Of a stretch of 64,000 nt of DNA, positions 12,369-23,906 are shown in pieces. The notes beneath the pieces were generated by a model, which saw only the letters and a program-made list of their open reading frames with translations, had not been told where the DNA came from and searched no databases. The translations under genes and the position numbers were made by a program. Source of the DNA: Paramecium octaurelia (lineage: Eukaryota; Ciliophora; Oligohymenophorea; Peniculida; Parameciidae); assembly GCA_905182995.1 (NCBI GenBank), contig CAJJDP010000156.1:62001-126000 (forward strand). The letters are read 5' to 3'. Every line of letters starts with the position of its first letter. The stretch's first letter is position 1.

Positions 12369-13645
12369 ATGCAAGAGCCAGTGCTTAAATGTTTGCATGA
12401 GAATCATTACTCTAAATAAATAATTGGTGTTTGTGTTAATTCAGAGTGCCAAAAAATCAGACCATATTGTCAGTAATGTCTAAAATGCTATCTGCATTCA
12501 GAACATCTCCATGATCTTCATGATTTTACAGACTTTTACAATTATATGCAAGAAGGTTTGAATACCTACAACAAAATGCAAAACCTAGCAGAGGAATTAC
12601 AATCCATAGCCAAACTGATTACCATCATTATAAATTAATTAAGTTTCAACCCAAAGATCAATCTTAAAGATATATCCATTATAGCAATAAACAATCTGAT
12701 TAATAAAATCATAAGGGTGAAGGAAGTGGAGAAAACCCTCAAAACCAATTTGGAATTGGCAGTGATACCATTACAAAAAATCAAGTAGGACTTTAAGGAA
12801 TTATTACAGAAAAATAGTATGATATTCATCAGTATTTCACAGCTGAGCAATAATTGATCAGAGAGGAGGAGCCTCTCAAAAAGACTCCAGTGAGGTCTAA
12901 GAAGCAGAAGAAGGCAGAGAAGGCATCTTCAAAAGGGTCATAAGGTAAGAGATGAGGTGATTAAATTTAGTTGTTTAAAATTAATAATAGACAAAATAAG
13001 AGGAATTTAAACATCAAGTTGTTTGTATTAAGCCTAGTAAATCGAAGGATGAAAAGAAGTAATAATAACAATAATAGATTATCCACAATCAAGGGAAATA
13101 TCAATTCTCAAATATTTACAAAAATAGAGCTATTAATGTCATTTAGCCAGAGAATTCAGCTGAGGGTTTTGGATTTTGTGTATGTGATTAGGCAATTTCT
13201 AAATGTGGAACCACTATCATCGCATTTCGAATAATAAAGTGCGATTGGAGAATTCACATTGGAGTTTGTGATAGGGACATGCTGATCGAATCAAAATATG
13301 ATCCCAATTTGGCAAATGTCGGTCATGGGTATGTTGTAACAATGAATATGCTAAAGCTCTTATCTGATCAATAATTAGGGAGATGTCTTCTCAACGGTCG
13401 AGACTGAAATGAATGACAAATCGCTATCATTTAAGTTTTACAATAAAAACATCATTACAATAGAGATTGATTTTTAATAGTAGCAAATAACTTGGATCAA
13501 AAAACAACCCAAGGAAACCTTTGTATGAATTATTTGTTATAACAATAAGACTCTTAAATTTGACACTCAGAAGGAACTCTACCCGTGTGTCAAACTCTGG
13601 GGTTCTTCCAAAGTAGAATTACTCAATCCAATAATTCTGCAATGA
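12369..13645 (+). CDS. Zinc-finger/SPRY domain protein, 389 aa
   Basis: Five exons (introns 12817-12842, 12945-12970, 13329-13356, 13523-13549) give 390 codons with all phases consistent. The head has Cys/His pairs typical of a B-box-like zinc site (CLHENHYS, CVNSECQ, YCQQCLKCYLHSEHLHDLHD). A helical region, a basic linker and a Gln run follow. Residues about 220-389 form a SPRY domain, with DWRIHIGVCDRDML and, only after splicing, GHGSYLINNQGD. The architecture is TRIM-like without a RING, suggesting protein-protein recognition. Two of the introns end in AAG rather than TAG or CAG. Confidence 0.75.
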
Positions 13646-13705
13646 ATAATATTAAATTTACTAACTGGAATAATAATTACCAGCTAAACTGTACATTCAT
13701 TTAAT

Positions 13706-14936
13706 TCAGATCATAGAATAAAATTCATTCATTGATCCCTCCAACTCTCTTTCCCACAAAGAGTTATTTTCATCTTATAAAAACTTACCATGTCTCGAAT
13801 GGTATAAAGCAAGTCCCAAACACTCTGCCAACTTTGGAATGGCATCTTGCTTAACTCCCTTATAAGTCAATGGGATCAAACTAAAAATATTCTTCAAAAA
13901 AATCTCACTTGAAATCCAATCTGGACTCTCTAAAGTGTGCATAAATCTAAGATAACTCTAACTTTTTTGAATCTTCCTAACTCGCTTCTATACTAACACA
14001 AGTTCCTGATGTCTCGATCAATGGGAATTCTAATTAAATTCCCTTATGATACCTTTCAATTTCAATTGCCTTTTCAAAGCAGCACAATTGCCTTTCACCT
14101 ATTTAAATAACGTTTGGTATTCGGCATGTTAAATTTCTCCCAAACTCACAGTGATGCCTGTAATAGTGTGGAAATGAGGACCAGATTGATAACCAGGGTA
14201 ACATGCCTCATCGACCTCCTCAGAATACGCCTTGTCTGAAAATAGTAGGCAGCCTTTGGGACCCAGCAAACTGAGACTCACATCAATAGAATTACCTTTG
14301 AGTGTTGACTACGATGAATTGGTACTGCTATAACAATTTCGACTCCTCCTCAAGGAGATTGGTAACATAGAAGGGAGCCTTTTCAGTAACATCCAAAAGA
14401 ATAGGCGTAGTGTTTTTGTACTCCGACCTAAGAGTATCTAATCGATCAAGTTTGGAGTCAATGATCAAATCAATTTCACCATCATAATTGTCATTCTTAA
14501 TCACATTATAATACTTCTCAAGTGCTTTCGTGTCTGTATTCCCTCGAGTTAATATCGTACCTCCAGGTTTAACCAAAGCCTTGCTCACAATCAGCTTAGC
14601 AGCCGTAACACTTTGCAATTGAACATTCACATTAAAGTTGTTTAGATTAAATAGTTTTTGAGCTCTCTCCCAACAAGTCTATTCTATTTTATCATAAATC
14701 TCAGTTCCAGGTTTGTTTTTCTTTCCAGGATAACCTGATGCATATTTGGTTGACATCATGGATCCTAGTGATTATTGGACAGCCAAAGAAGTGGGGGTTT
14801 CTGTAAAATCAATGCATTTGTGATTGGAGGCCTCTGAGATCAAATGAAAGATCTCTGGATCCTGTTGTGCCAATGGGAGATGATGATTTTTAGCAAAGCA
14901 ATTGGATATAAAATATCTTATAATTTTAGAATTCAT
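13706..14936 (-). CDS. Serine hydroxymethyltransferase-like pseudoenzyme, 384 aa
   Basis: Four exons (introns 14271-14295, 14030-14052, 13881-13908) give 385 codons. The family is clear from the N-terminus (LGSMMSTKYASGYPGKKNK, NVNVQLQSVTAAKLIVSKAL) and from YQSGPHFHTITGITVSLGE, which corresponds to the GGPHNHTIAALAVAL segment of SHMT. Key residues are lost. The PLP-lysine motif TTTHKSLRGPR reads VVNTQSLLGPK, with Gln in place of the lysine, and the D-x-A-H motif reads DVTE. The sheet between them is also divergent and shorter. SHMT normally makes glycine and methylene-tetrahydrofolate, which this copy should not do. The first 30 residues are basic and hydrophobic (MNSKIIRYFISNCFAKNHH) and may be a mitochondrial presequence. 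Its ATG lies 44 bp after the PP2C stop on the same strand. Confidence 0.8.
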
Positions 14937-14980
14937 AATAATAAAATTCAATGCAAAAATCAATTAATGATAATATATAA

Positions 14981-16540
14981 TCAGCTTATGAATATAACTA
15001 TGAAGGTAATATCATCAACAACTGAATCATCTTCCTATGTTAATCATATAATTATTTACTAAAGTCCACATTTTATAGGATATCTGCATTAATTCATCGC
15101 AGGCACCCTCCAAATCCCCTTAAATGTAATGCTTGCCTACAATATCAACAACACTCTGATTGTCAATGAATTCCCAGACTCCATCGCTTCCTAAAATAAT
15201 GAACTTATCTTGAGGAGTCAACTAGTATTCGAATACCTCTACAAACATAGAAATAACACTAAATTACCAGGAACACTGGACACACCTACTGATTGTGCAA
15301 TTTAATCACCAAGACTTCGACTCATAGCCAATCCTGGGTAATTTCCATCTCTGACCCAAACTCGAGCAGGTCCGATCGAATTACCTAATGGATTAATAGA
15401 TGATACCTTGATCATCATAGTAGGTGTCTACTCTTCCGCCATGCATGTGGATTCTGTTCATTTCTTTTTCAAGACATGGTTTATGATCGATGGAGAGGGG
15501 GAATGGTTTGAATTTTTAATTGTTTCCCAATTTGCCAATGATAGCTCTACTGTCTCCGACATTGGAGCAGATTAGGTGTCCTCCATCTTGGATGAGGATG
15601 GCATTCATGGTAGTGCCACTGAATTGAGTGTCAAATGGTTGTTAATTGATTAGGTTTGCTAGGACAGAGATAGATTTGACGATGGCTTGTCTGGGATGTT
15701 ATTTTAATTGATGATCTCTTTTGAGTATTTTGGTGAAATGATCTCTAACATATTATGAAACAAAATGCCCATTTTAACCATGACCATCACAGACAGAGAA
15801 GAGATGCATATCAGAGACGATGTTGGTTTCGCAAATAAAAGTGTCCTAATTAGTTTTATTGGGGTTGGATGCCAATTGACCTTGTCTTGTTCTGCTACTG
15901 AAGGAGAGTTTGAATTGTAAGAAATCACGATTGTAATGCAAAGATTGAGCCGATCTATATTTGAGATCGCTCTTTGGTTCTGATCTCATGTTGTGAGTAC
16001 TTGAACTCTGAGCTCTGCGCACTTATTGGTCGATGATGGAATTGTTAAGCTGTACAATATGAATATAGATTCTGTTACAAAATTGTGCCATAAATTTCTT
16101 TTATCCACATTGGTCTTCTACTTTTAATTGGCATATTATTTGATGAGATTCTGAGTGGATTCCACTGCTGTCTATCTCTTGGGTTACAGTGATTCATAGG
16201 GTCTGGATATTTCTGCTTGTTAAAGAAGTCAGAGTACTTTTTTAAGAGTTCTTGGCATCAATGGTAGCAGATCTGGGCTATCTCAACTAAGAGAAATTGG
16301 TCTTGAGCTGTTTGGCACTGGATTTCTGTGTCTGTTCAATGCGTAGATTCTTGATAAAGTAATTGTTGGTGATTTGGGTAAGGTTTTCCTTCCTCATGTA
16401 AATGCTAACAATCAGTACAATTTAGCAATGGTCTTAACATCACTATTCAAGTATGCTGCATATGACGTCTGTGATTTGCTACCAATCGCCTGTTTTGGTT
16501 TCTTCGCATTTGCTTTGTAAATATCAACTGTTCTTTTCAT
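14981..16540 (-). CDS. PP2C-type (PPM) protein phosphatase, 468 aa
   Basis: Seven exons (introns 16393-16418, 16216-16237, 16050-16078, 15385-15406, 15239-15267, 15035-15059) give 469 codons, each phase checked. The metal-binding motifs are intact: FSVCDGHGQNG, then CSNVGDSRAI, then PGLAMSRSLGD, FIILGSDGVWEF and, after the last splice, DDSVVDDITFIVIF. This is a Mg/Mn-dependent Ser/Thr phosphatase and should be active. The first 170 residues are a basic, Ser/Gln-rich extension of unknown role; the exon choice there rests on phase and composition only. It starts 10 bp from the divergent phosphodiesterase gene. Confidence 0.85.
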
Positions 16541-16550
16541 TAATTAATAA

Positions 16551-19500
16551 ATGAAATAAGAGGATTCTCAGTCACCCAGTCTTTGTGGGTACATCAACTT
16601 CTTCCAAGTCTTGGGGGAAATGGAATCGGAGGGTCTAATCACCCAATAAGAGAAGAGGATCATCAAGCAGAAGATAACCATCAAGGAACCCTCACTCATG
16701 CTGCTATTGTCTCAATAGTAGGAGGAAACGCAAATCAAATCCGAATTGCTCTCATACTTGTCCTCTTTTCAGCTCACTCGCTCTAAATCACACACTCAGG
16801 AGTTTGGTTCATCCAAAAAACAAGGACAACAATTACAAGTAAGACCGATACATATTTCACATAGACTCAAATCATCCAACTTATGGATCAACTGATCATC
16901 CAATTGAAATGCATGCAACAATATGCCAATCAACAGGTAATTCTGTTTCGCCTATTAGTCCATTAGGCCACCCAAGAATTCAACTCTAAAATTCAACAAC
17001 TCAGAAATGTACTCAACTCATTGGATCAAGACGAAGACGTTGATTACTCCTACATTGAACTACTCCAATCCAATTATTCATTAATCAAGGTAATATTGCC
17101 GTTACACTTAGCAAAGGTATTCTCGTTACATGAATTCACTTCTTGAATTGATGGATGAGAAAGTAGAACCCAAAGATATCCAGGCATTCCTCAACACATT
17201 CCTCGATCAACTCATCGGCTGCGAATCCTACAGCTTCATCCTCCTCAAAGATCAGAAAGTCCAAATTCATTACGACGACAAGTTCGAAGAGTTTCCCATC
17301 ACCAAAGATGTCCTAGACGAACTAGTTAATTTGCAACAAATAACTGAAGTTCACTCCTTGAACACACTCAAACACTACTACCAAACACCTCATCATTTTA
17401 TACTCAAACTCACCGATTACCAGTATTTTGTTATGCAATTGGATCCAAATTTCAAGTCCTTTGTTACTTTGTCCAACAAGTACAATTACACTGACTCCTT
17501 AATCGAATTGGCTCAATTTGTAATATACACCTCCCAACAGATCAAAGTCCAATACTTCAGCATCTTGTCCATTGGAGACACCATCCTGGAGTTTGGTCTA
17601 GAAATTGTAAGATGCTCCAAGTACCTACTCATCGAGAACATACTCTAAACCATCAACAAACAATACTCGATCCACGAAATCACTGACAATCAACCCAACG
17701 TGGTCTCCCTCAAATTTAAGGACTCCTCCTCCTCATACCTCTTTGCCTCCAATCTAGATCTCAAGAAGCAACAGGACCTGCTAGTTTACAACACTGTCAA
17801 TCAAATTTATCAACGCTACCAACAGTTCATTAAATAGTGTTACGAAAGAATGCAATTCTACAAGTACTTCTTGAGATCCAAAAACCTATTCATGATTGAC
17901 TTCGACAAGCAGGGTCGCTTGCGTTTTTTGAGCAGAGCTTTGTCACAAAAGATTAAGACCCAATTTCACATTGAGAAGATCCAAATCGATTCCACTTACA
18001 AATAGATATTCACATCCAATCAGCAGATGCTTCAAAGCATTGAAAACTACATTAGTAATGCAAAGTGGAAATTGACTTAGCAGGAGGAGGACTAGAATAA
18101 GCAATTCGAGATATTCATTAGAAAGGAGGAGAAACAATTTAAGGGATTCTCCTTAATCCTATTAGAGAACGAATGGGTTCGGAAGAAGACTCAGCCTCCC
18201 ACTAATGGAAAGACCATTAGACAGCAATTGCTATAGACCGAGACCATGGATTACATCAAAAAACTGGAAGAATTTAATCCTGACATCAGAAATTCTGTTG
18301 TTGCCATGTACATGCCTTAAACGCAGGAGTTCAATCAAACTGCATTGCCATCTCAGAAGACCCCAACTTTGGTTTTCAGGAAGATTGATAAGGAATAGGT
18401 TGTTGGAAAGAATAGTTTCTTTTTTAAACAACGAGAGGAGGAGAGGAGATTTATGAAAACAAATCCAAATAAATTTAATGACGGTCATCTGATTCTCAAG
18501 GAGGAGGACAATTAACTAGACTCAATGGAGTTCAACATTCATTTGGTAATACATAGAAATAATTTAGCTTAAATCTACAATTGAGAAGTAAAGAATAGTG
18601 TGGGCAATGCTGGAGAGGAGCAACTTTAATTAGGTCTTTGCATTGCCTCAAGACAAACTGATAAACTTTTTGATTGAAATGGAAAATCAATACAATATGA
18701 ATAACAACCCTTATCACAACTTTGATCACGGAGTCGCAGTGATGCAAGCAGTAAATTGCTTCATCAAGTCATTGTCAAAACAATTAGATCAATAGTTTTT
18801 CAACAATATTACGAAGTTTTGCTTATTGTTGTCAGCCTTGTGTCATGATGTTGCTCACACAGGTAAGACCAATGCATACGAAGCCAATTCATTGAGTCAG
18901 TTGGCAATTCGGTACCATGACAAAGTGGTATATTTTATGTTGTTAACACTTTTATTAGATACTGGAACAACACCATGCGGCAACAACCATCAAAATCTTG
19001 AGGGATGGCCAGACGAACATTCTCTGCAACTTTTCTGATTAGGATTTCAGAACATTTAGGAAATAACTCATCTCCAACATCCTATCTACTGACATGCAGG
19101 AACACTTCAAGATGCTGAAGGAATTCGAATCCAGAATAGAATAATATGGTAATGATCCTGAGGATTTGTCTTTGTTGTGTGGGATGATCACTCATGCAGC
19201 TGATTTTAATGGTACTGCGAGGAAATGGCCTTAAAGTAGGTTGTGGAGTGAGAAGATCAATTAAGAATATCGGGCTTAGTATGCTGAGGAGGGGAAGAAA
19301 GGGTATCCTCAGTAGCCGTTCATGAAGGATTTGGATAAGGTAAATTAGAGTATTTAATATCGAAGTTGCATGTGATGTCTAAAAATGAAATTGGATTCAT
19401 CAAGGTGATAGTGAGGCCATTGTATCATCAGTTGAACTTGTTTGGCAAAGGGGCATTTTAGGAGTGCATGGATAATTTGGACGAGACCATTTTTGAATGG

Positions 19501-19551
19501 GAGAAGGTGTACTAGTAGGAGTTGAAGGCATTGCAACAATAGGGTAATTGA
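16551..19551 (+). CDS. Class I cyclic nucleotide phosphodiesterase with GAF-like region, 957 aa
   Basis: Six exons (introns 16839-16864, 17090-17111, 18546-18567, 18928-18958, 19340-19365) give 958 codons. The catalytic domain, about residues 650-940, has HNFDHG, CHDVAHTGKTN, LEQHHAATTIKIL and ITHAADF, the His and Asp ligands of the two-metal site of PDEs that hydrolyse cAMP or cGMP to the 5' nucleotide. The C-terminus (NEIGFIKVIVRPLYHQL) matches the family's last helices. Residues about 170-420 look GAF-like (GCESYSFILLKDQKVQIHYD, YYQTPHHFILKLTDYQYFVM), so allosteric control by cyclic nucleotides is plausible. Substrate choice cannot be read from sequence here. Confidence 0.88.
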
Positions 19552-19604
19552 TGATTTATGATGATATTTTTGTTTAGCTAAAATAAATTTATATTAAAAA
19601 TTAA

Positions 19605-20728
19605 ATGAATCTAGGCAAGCCAGATCTCAAGTGGTACATTCAACAGAAGGCAGCTCAGAATGTGAAGGAGAGACTCTATGGCTATCCCACTCATTCAAAT
19701 TAATTGCCTGTGCAAACTCAGATCAAGTTTAGCATCCCCACGGAATTCGTAGGATGCATCAATGATCAAGATCAGAAGGATGTCATCAAGATACTCAAAT
19801 TCACCCATCTCAAAGTATTCGTTCAATTTCACACATTTAGTGGTTAGCCAAAAACAATAGCTTCGCTTTGGGTTATAATAAGATCAATAATCAAAAGCGA
19901 CAAGGACACTTGTCTATCTTCGATCTGAATGACTGGAAGTTGTTTTACAAGAAATTTGCAAACGACGAGGCAATGGTGGGGATCCTGAACCAAGAATATC
20001 TAAACAAAGTATTTGGAATTGGAAGTAATGGAGGGATCTACACCATTGAGAAAGGGTAGGGAGGACTTGAGTAGAGACCAGTATTGGAGACCAAAATCTT
20101 GTAGATCACAGAGGGAGCCTTCTCTCCCAATCATCATAAAATTGCCTTTTCGAGTTAGGATAAGTTGATCTATCTTTACGATGTCTAATCAGAATCGAAG
20201 GAAACTCTTATGGGACATGGCAAGGAGGTGTACACAGTGCAATGGAATCCAGAGAACAGTTTGATAATCAGTGGAGCAGATGATGAGACAATTCGTCTTT
20301 GGGATGCTTCGAGCAGAGATGAGATTCTGAATTTAAAAAGACACAATTTAGGAGTCAAGAAGGTTAGGTGGAATAGAAATGGGACATACTTTGCAACAAC
20401 AGGTAAGGATAAGCAAACCTTGTTGTTTGATCTCAGGAAAATGGATATGGAAATATTTAAATTGCATCAGAATCAAGTTGACACCATCTTTTGGCATCCA
20501 AAATATTAAAATATATTTCTCACTGGCGATGCCAATGGTTCTATTTCATGTTATAACATCAATGCTCCGAATGAACCTATGTATGTGCAACATGTGCCTG
20601 AGACCATTGTGACTGATTTGGCTTTGGATTCAAGTGGGTCAATGATGAGTGTGATTCGAGCCAAATAAGTACAGCCAGATTAAAAAATCAGTATGGCTGA
20701 TTAAATATCTATTTATAAGACTGCATGA
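19605..20728 (+). CDS. WD40 protein, WDR33/Pfs2-like, 365 aa
   Basis: Two exons split by a 26-nt intron (19815-19840) give 366 codons. WD repeats are visible from residue 130: HGKEVYTVQWNPENSLIISG, then ADDETIRLWD, VKKVRWNRNGTYFATTGKD, LLFDLRKM and IFWHPKYQNIFLTGDANGS. The repeat wording (a DIR-like LFDLR followed by WHP) is closest to the mRNA 3'-end processing factor WDR33/Pfs2, a CPSF subunit that reads the polyadenylation signal. Only part of a seven-blade propeller is convincing and no long C-terminal tail follows, so the orthology is tentative. It lies 53 bp after the phosphodiesterase. Confidence 0.6.
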
Positions 20729-20797
20729 TTTATTTATCTATCTTAATATACATTATATATACTATCATGTGTGTAAATACAATATTTATATAAACAT

Positions 20798-21109
20798 ATG
20801 AGTAATAGTATTGAGAGAAGCTTTTCTGTGAAGAATCGGAATTTTCACCCTGAAGAGACTACTCAAAACAGTGGCAAAGTCAAAGTCACTAGACACTTTA
20901 CCAATCAAGTTTATTAAGCACAGAACTCAGAACAAAAACCTACCAAAGATGTTGAGAAGGTCAATGAACTTATCAAATTGAGTGAATAGATCAAGAAGGA
21001 ATTGTTGAAGGTTAAGTTTTGCACACTCTGCAAGAGAAAGTTTCAGAGTTTCAAATACTTAATTGAACATGAAGAGAATTCAGAAGTACACAAAAAGATT
21101 AAATAATGA
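20798..21109 (+). CDS. Small single zinc-finger protein, RBM5/10-type finger, 103 aa
   Basis: Intronless, 104 codons. The C-terminal 40 residues contain FCTLCKRKFQSFKYLIEHEE followed by NSEVHKK, a C-x2-C..H..H finger in the style of RBM5/RBM10 splicing factors (CLLCRRQF...LIRH..LS.LHK). The rest is polar and disordered. No RRM or G-patch accompanies it in this gene. RNA binding is an inference from the finger type. Confidence 0.55.
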
Positions 21110-21130
21110 TATTTATTAAAATTTAACGTA

Positions 21131-21922
21131 ATGCTTGATGAATTAGAATTATTGGTTGAAAAAGAGTTGGCTAAGTTAAATTCTCTCAACGGAAAAGACA
21201 AGTCTCCCTAGGTTGTTCAACAACCATTGATGTAGAACAAGGATAAAGTCAATCTCATCATCTCCATTGACAATAAGCCAAAAGATATTAAACATCCATA
21301 AACTGAGCAATGTTCATTCAGACCCATGTTATCGAGGAAGTCTCTCAGAATTGCTGAAAAATTGGGAGATGCCAAGGAAAGACTAACTAAACCTAGATCA
21401 GTCACACCTGAAATCAAAGAATAATCTTAATCGCAAACCAGGAAACGAACTGTCTCTGGGGTCGCTCCAAGATGGGAATAGTTATACACATTAGATCAAT
21501 TCTATAAATCAAAGAAGGAAGCATTGAAATTGTAAATAGAAATGGAACGATCAAAAGACAATGAGACTACGTTCTAGCCAGATCTTTCAAAGAGTTAAAC
21601 TAAGTATTGCGATTTTACCATGCCTTTTGAATAGAGAAATCGATATTGGGAAACCAAGAAATAAGAAAAACTTATTTAATATTAGAAGGACGTACAAAAT
21701 GAAAGTCAAACGGTTTGCACCTTTAAACCTCAAGTAAATAAAAAAATAGCACAAAAAAGTGTCAAAGTATCAGAATTCAATAAAAAAGGACTCATCACCT
21801 ACTTTGAAAGAGTCTAACAAGCCAATAAGAAGAAAGAAGAACCCAAGAAATCCTCAAAATGGAAACCTGGAGTTACAATACCCCAAGAATTCAAATTAAG
21901 TCATACCAATAGATAAATATGA
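21131..21922 (+). CDS. Unrecognised protein with F-x-P repeats, 263 aa
   Basis: Intronless, 264 codons. A short motif recurs: CSFRPMLSRKS, TFQPDLSKS and CTFKPQVNKK, each an aromatic residue, one residue and Pro. This style of repeat is common in ciliate cytoskeletal proteins. The rest is Lys/Ser-rich with a helix around residue 150. No known domain. It begins 21 bp after the preceding stop. Confidence 0.6.
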
Positions 21923-21998
21923 TTTTTAATCAAATTACTAAATCACATTAAACTAATTATTAATATACTTATCCCATCCTTCTCCATAGCATACATTA

Positions 21999-23344
21999 AT
22001 GACTAAAAATATTGAAATATTTAAATAAAAATTGGCTGTTAGGTTCATGCAATAATTTCAAGTATTCAAAACAAAACAAATAGGTATTCAATATCAATAA
22101 TCACAATTAGCAAGTCCTAGTCCTCGTTAATAATTATAATAATAATAAATACGCTCTCCCTTTCACAATGTGGAAAACAAAGGTTTTATTCAACAGTCCT
22201 ACAATGACCAAGAAATGATCAATAAACCTGTGCAATCCACAAAACAATTAACATAAACACCAAGTGCTTCTGAATACAAAATTTAGTTCAAAGTGAGTGG
22301 AGCAAAGCAATAATACGATGAACCTAATACAATGATTTCTTAAGTGAGGCCTTTTGTTCCTATGAGTCCATAAACACATCGTGAAAATGCCTCAATCTTC
22401 TAATCTCCCTAAAATAAAATGTAGTATCAACAGCAATAGTTGCAATTTTAATCTCCAAATCGAGAGTAATACCAAACAACCTTATTTTACTCTTAAAATC
22501 AACCTTTTATTTAATAATCTATTACTCAACCCTATTAAAATAATTCGAACTCACAAAGAGTTGTAAACTACACCAATACATATGCTCTTTAAGAAGAGTT
22601 GAAAACTTTATAATTGCAAAACATATCTATGACTTAAGAAATTCAAAAATTAGAATCTCTAGCATTTAGAGGTCAATCAGCTCAATTCATTAAGGAATTG
22701 GAAGATAAGATACAAATGTTATCATAAATGAATAACAAGTTATAAATTGATAATCGTGAGTTGATAAACGTGCCTGATACGTAAGCCTTGAGAGATCTAA
22801 TTTTAAAGTATTAAAATGATAGAAAAATTGCATATAATTAACTATCTGCAATGAAGACCGAAATTTAAAACTATAAAATGAAGTAAGAGGATTTAAAGGA
22901 GAAGCTCAGAAACGAAGAATCCAATTAGTTCAATAACTTAATTTAGGAATTTGAGAATAAGGTATAGACTCTGATTTTAGAGAATGATAGAATTAATGTT
23001 TAATTAAGAAATGGAAAAAACATTAAGAGTTTGGTATTGAAGTAGAAGAATTAGAATTAATAATTAAAGCAAAAGCTAATTAAATATAGAAAAGTTGAAG
23101 AAAATGCTCACAAAAAATATTCAAGGGCAGAAGCCAAAGCTGACCTATTGGAGACCTACTAAGAAAAATTAGATTTATTGCAGGATGAGAATAGGCGACT
23201 TCAATAAATGATTAAGGATTCAGAAATGACTTAAATGGATTTAGATAGTTTATTAGAGAAGGTATAATTATTAAATATCTTAAGATTTAAGTAATTCGAT
23301 ATGATAACGAAAGAATGATGAGATCATTATGTTGTAAATAATGA
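21999..23344 (+). CDS. Gln-rich/coiled-coil protein, about 440 aa
   Basis: One long frame. Residues 1-190 are rich in Gln, Pro, Ser and Tyr (low complexity, many TAA codons, including a run near 22130-22150). Residues 200-440 are a coiled coil (LENDRINVQLRNGKNIKSLV). The end is uncertain: without splicing the frame stops at 23318; removing a 23-nt GT..AAG intron at 23262-23284 gives the ending VIRYDNERMMRSLCCKQ with a stop at 23344, which I prefer. Likely a structural scaffold. Confidence 0.6.
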
Positions 23345-23544
23345 ATTAAATATATATATCATTAATTTAAAGGAGTAATAGTTTATTTATTTAGAGATAT
23401 TAAATTATCTTGATTGTAACCTTTGCTAAGGGAGTATTTAAGAAAGAAAGATAAATTACATTGTTATAATTCTCTGTTTATTCTATAAAATATTATAAAA
23501 ATACGTTTGGTTGAACACAGAAATAGTGTAAATTAAGTATATAT

Positions 23545-23858
23545 ATGGAAGGTATATTGGATTTACAGCATTTTGAGAGATGATGAGGTGTTAATTTGAA
23601 GTAATTGACGGTATCATTAAAAGTACAAGGAATTGAGCTTGCAGATTATTTGTAACATCCATCGGTTATTAAGAACTCAGTGTATTTTATGAAAAATAAT
23701 ACAAAAAATTTTAGAAATCAATTAATAAATTAAGGGAAGTTGTTTTCAATGATTATATATTTTCGTAATAAAAGGAGAAGATAAAGAAATCTTCATTATC
23801 TTATTTGATTAGATAATAATTCAAGAAGCGATCTCTTGATGATTTCAATTATTGTTGA
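23545..23858 (+). CDS. Small unrecognised protein with three introns, 72 aa
   Basis: Four short exons (introns 23552-23577, 23611-23644, 23680-23714; 26, 34 and 35 nt) give 73 codons with consistent phase: MEEMMRCQFEVIDDYLQHPS at the start, NSKSINKLREVVFNDYIFSQ in the middle, ending SLDDFNYC. The unspliced DNA has two adjacent TGA codons, so the splices are required. Too short for the simple ORF view. I do not recognise the family; it could be a small cytoplasmic adaptor. Confidence 0.5.
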
Positions 23859-23906
23859 ATTTCAATTAAATTGATTAAGTCAATACATTATTATTTTATT
23901 TTTATA

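Noticed and set aside
17130..17648. A separate 172-aa protein
   Set aside because: It is one exon segment of the phosphodiesterase, cut short only if TAA is read as stop.
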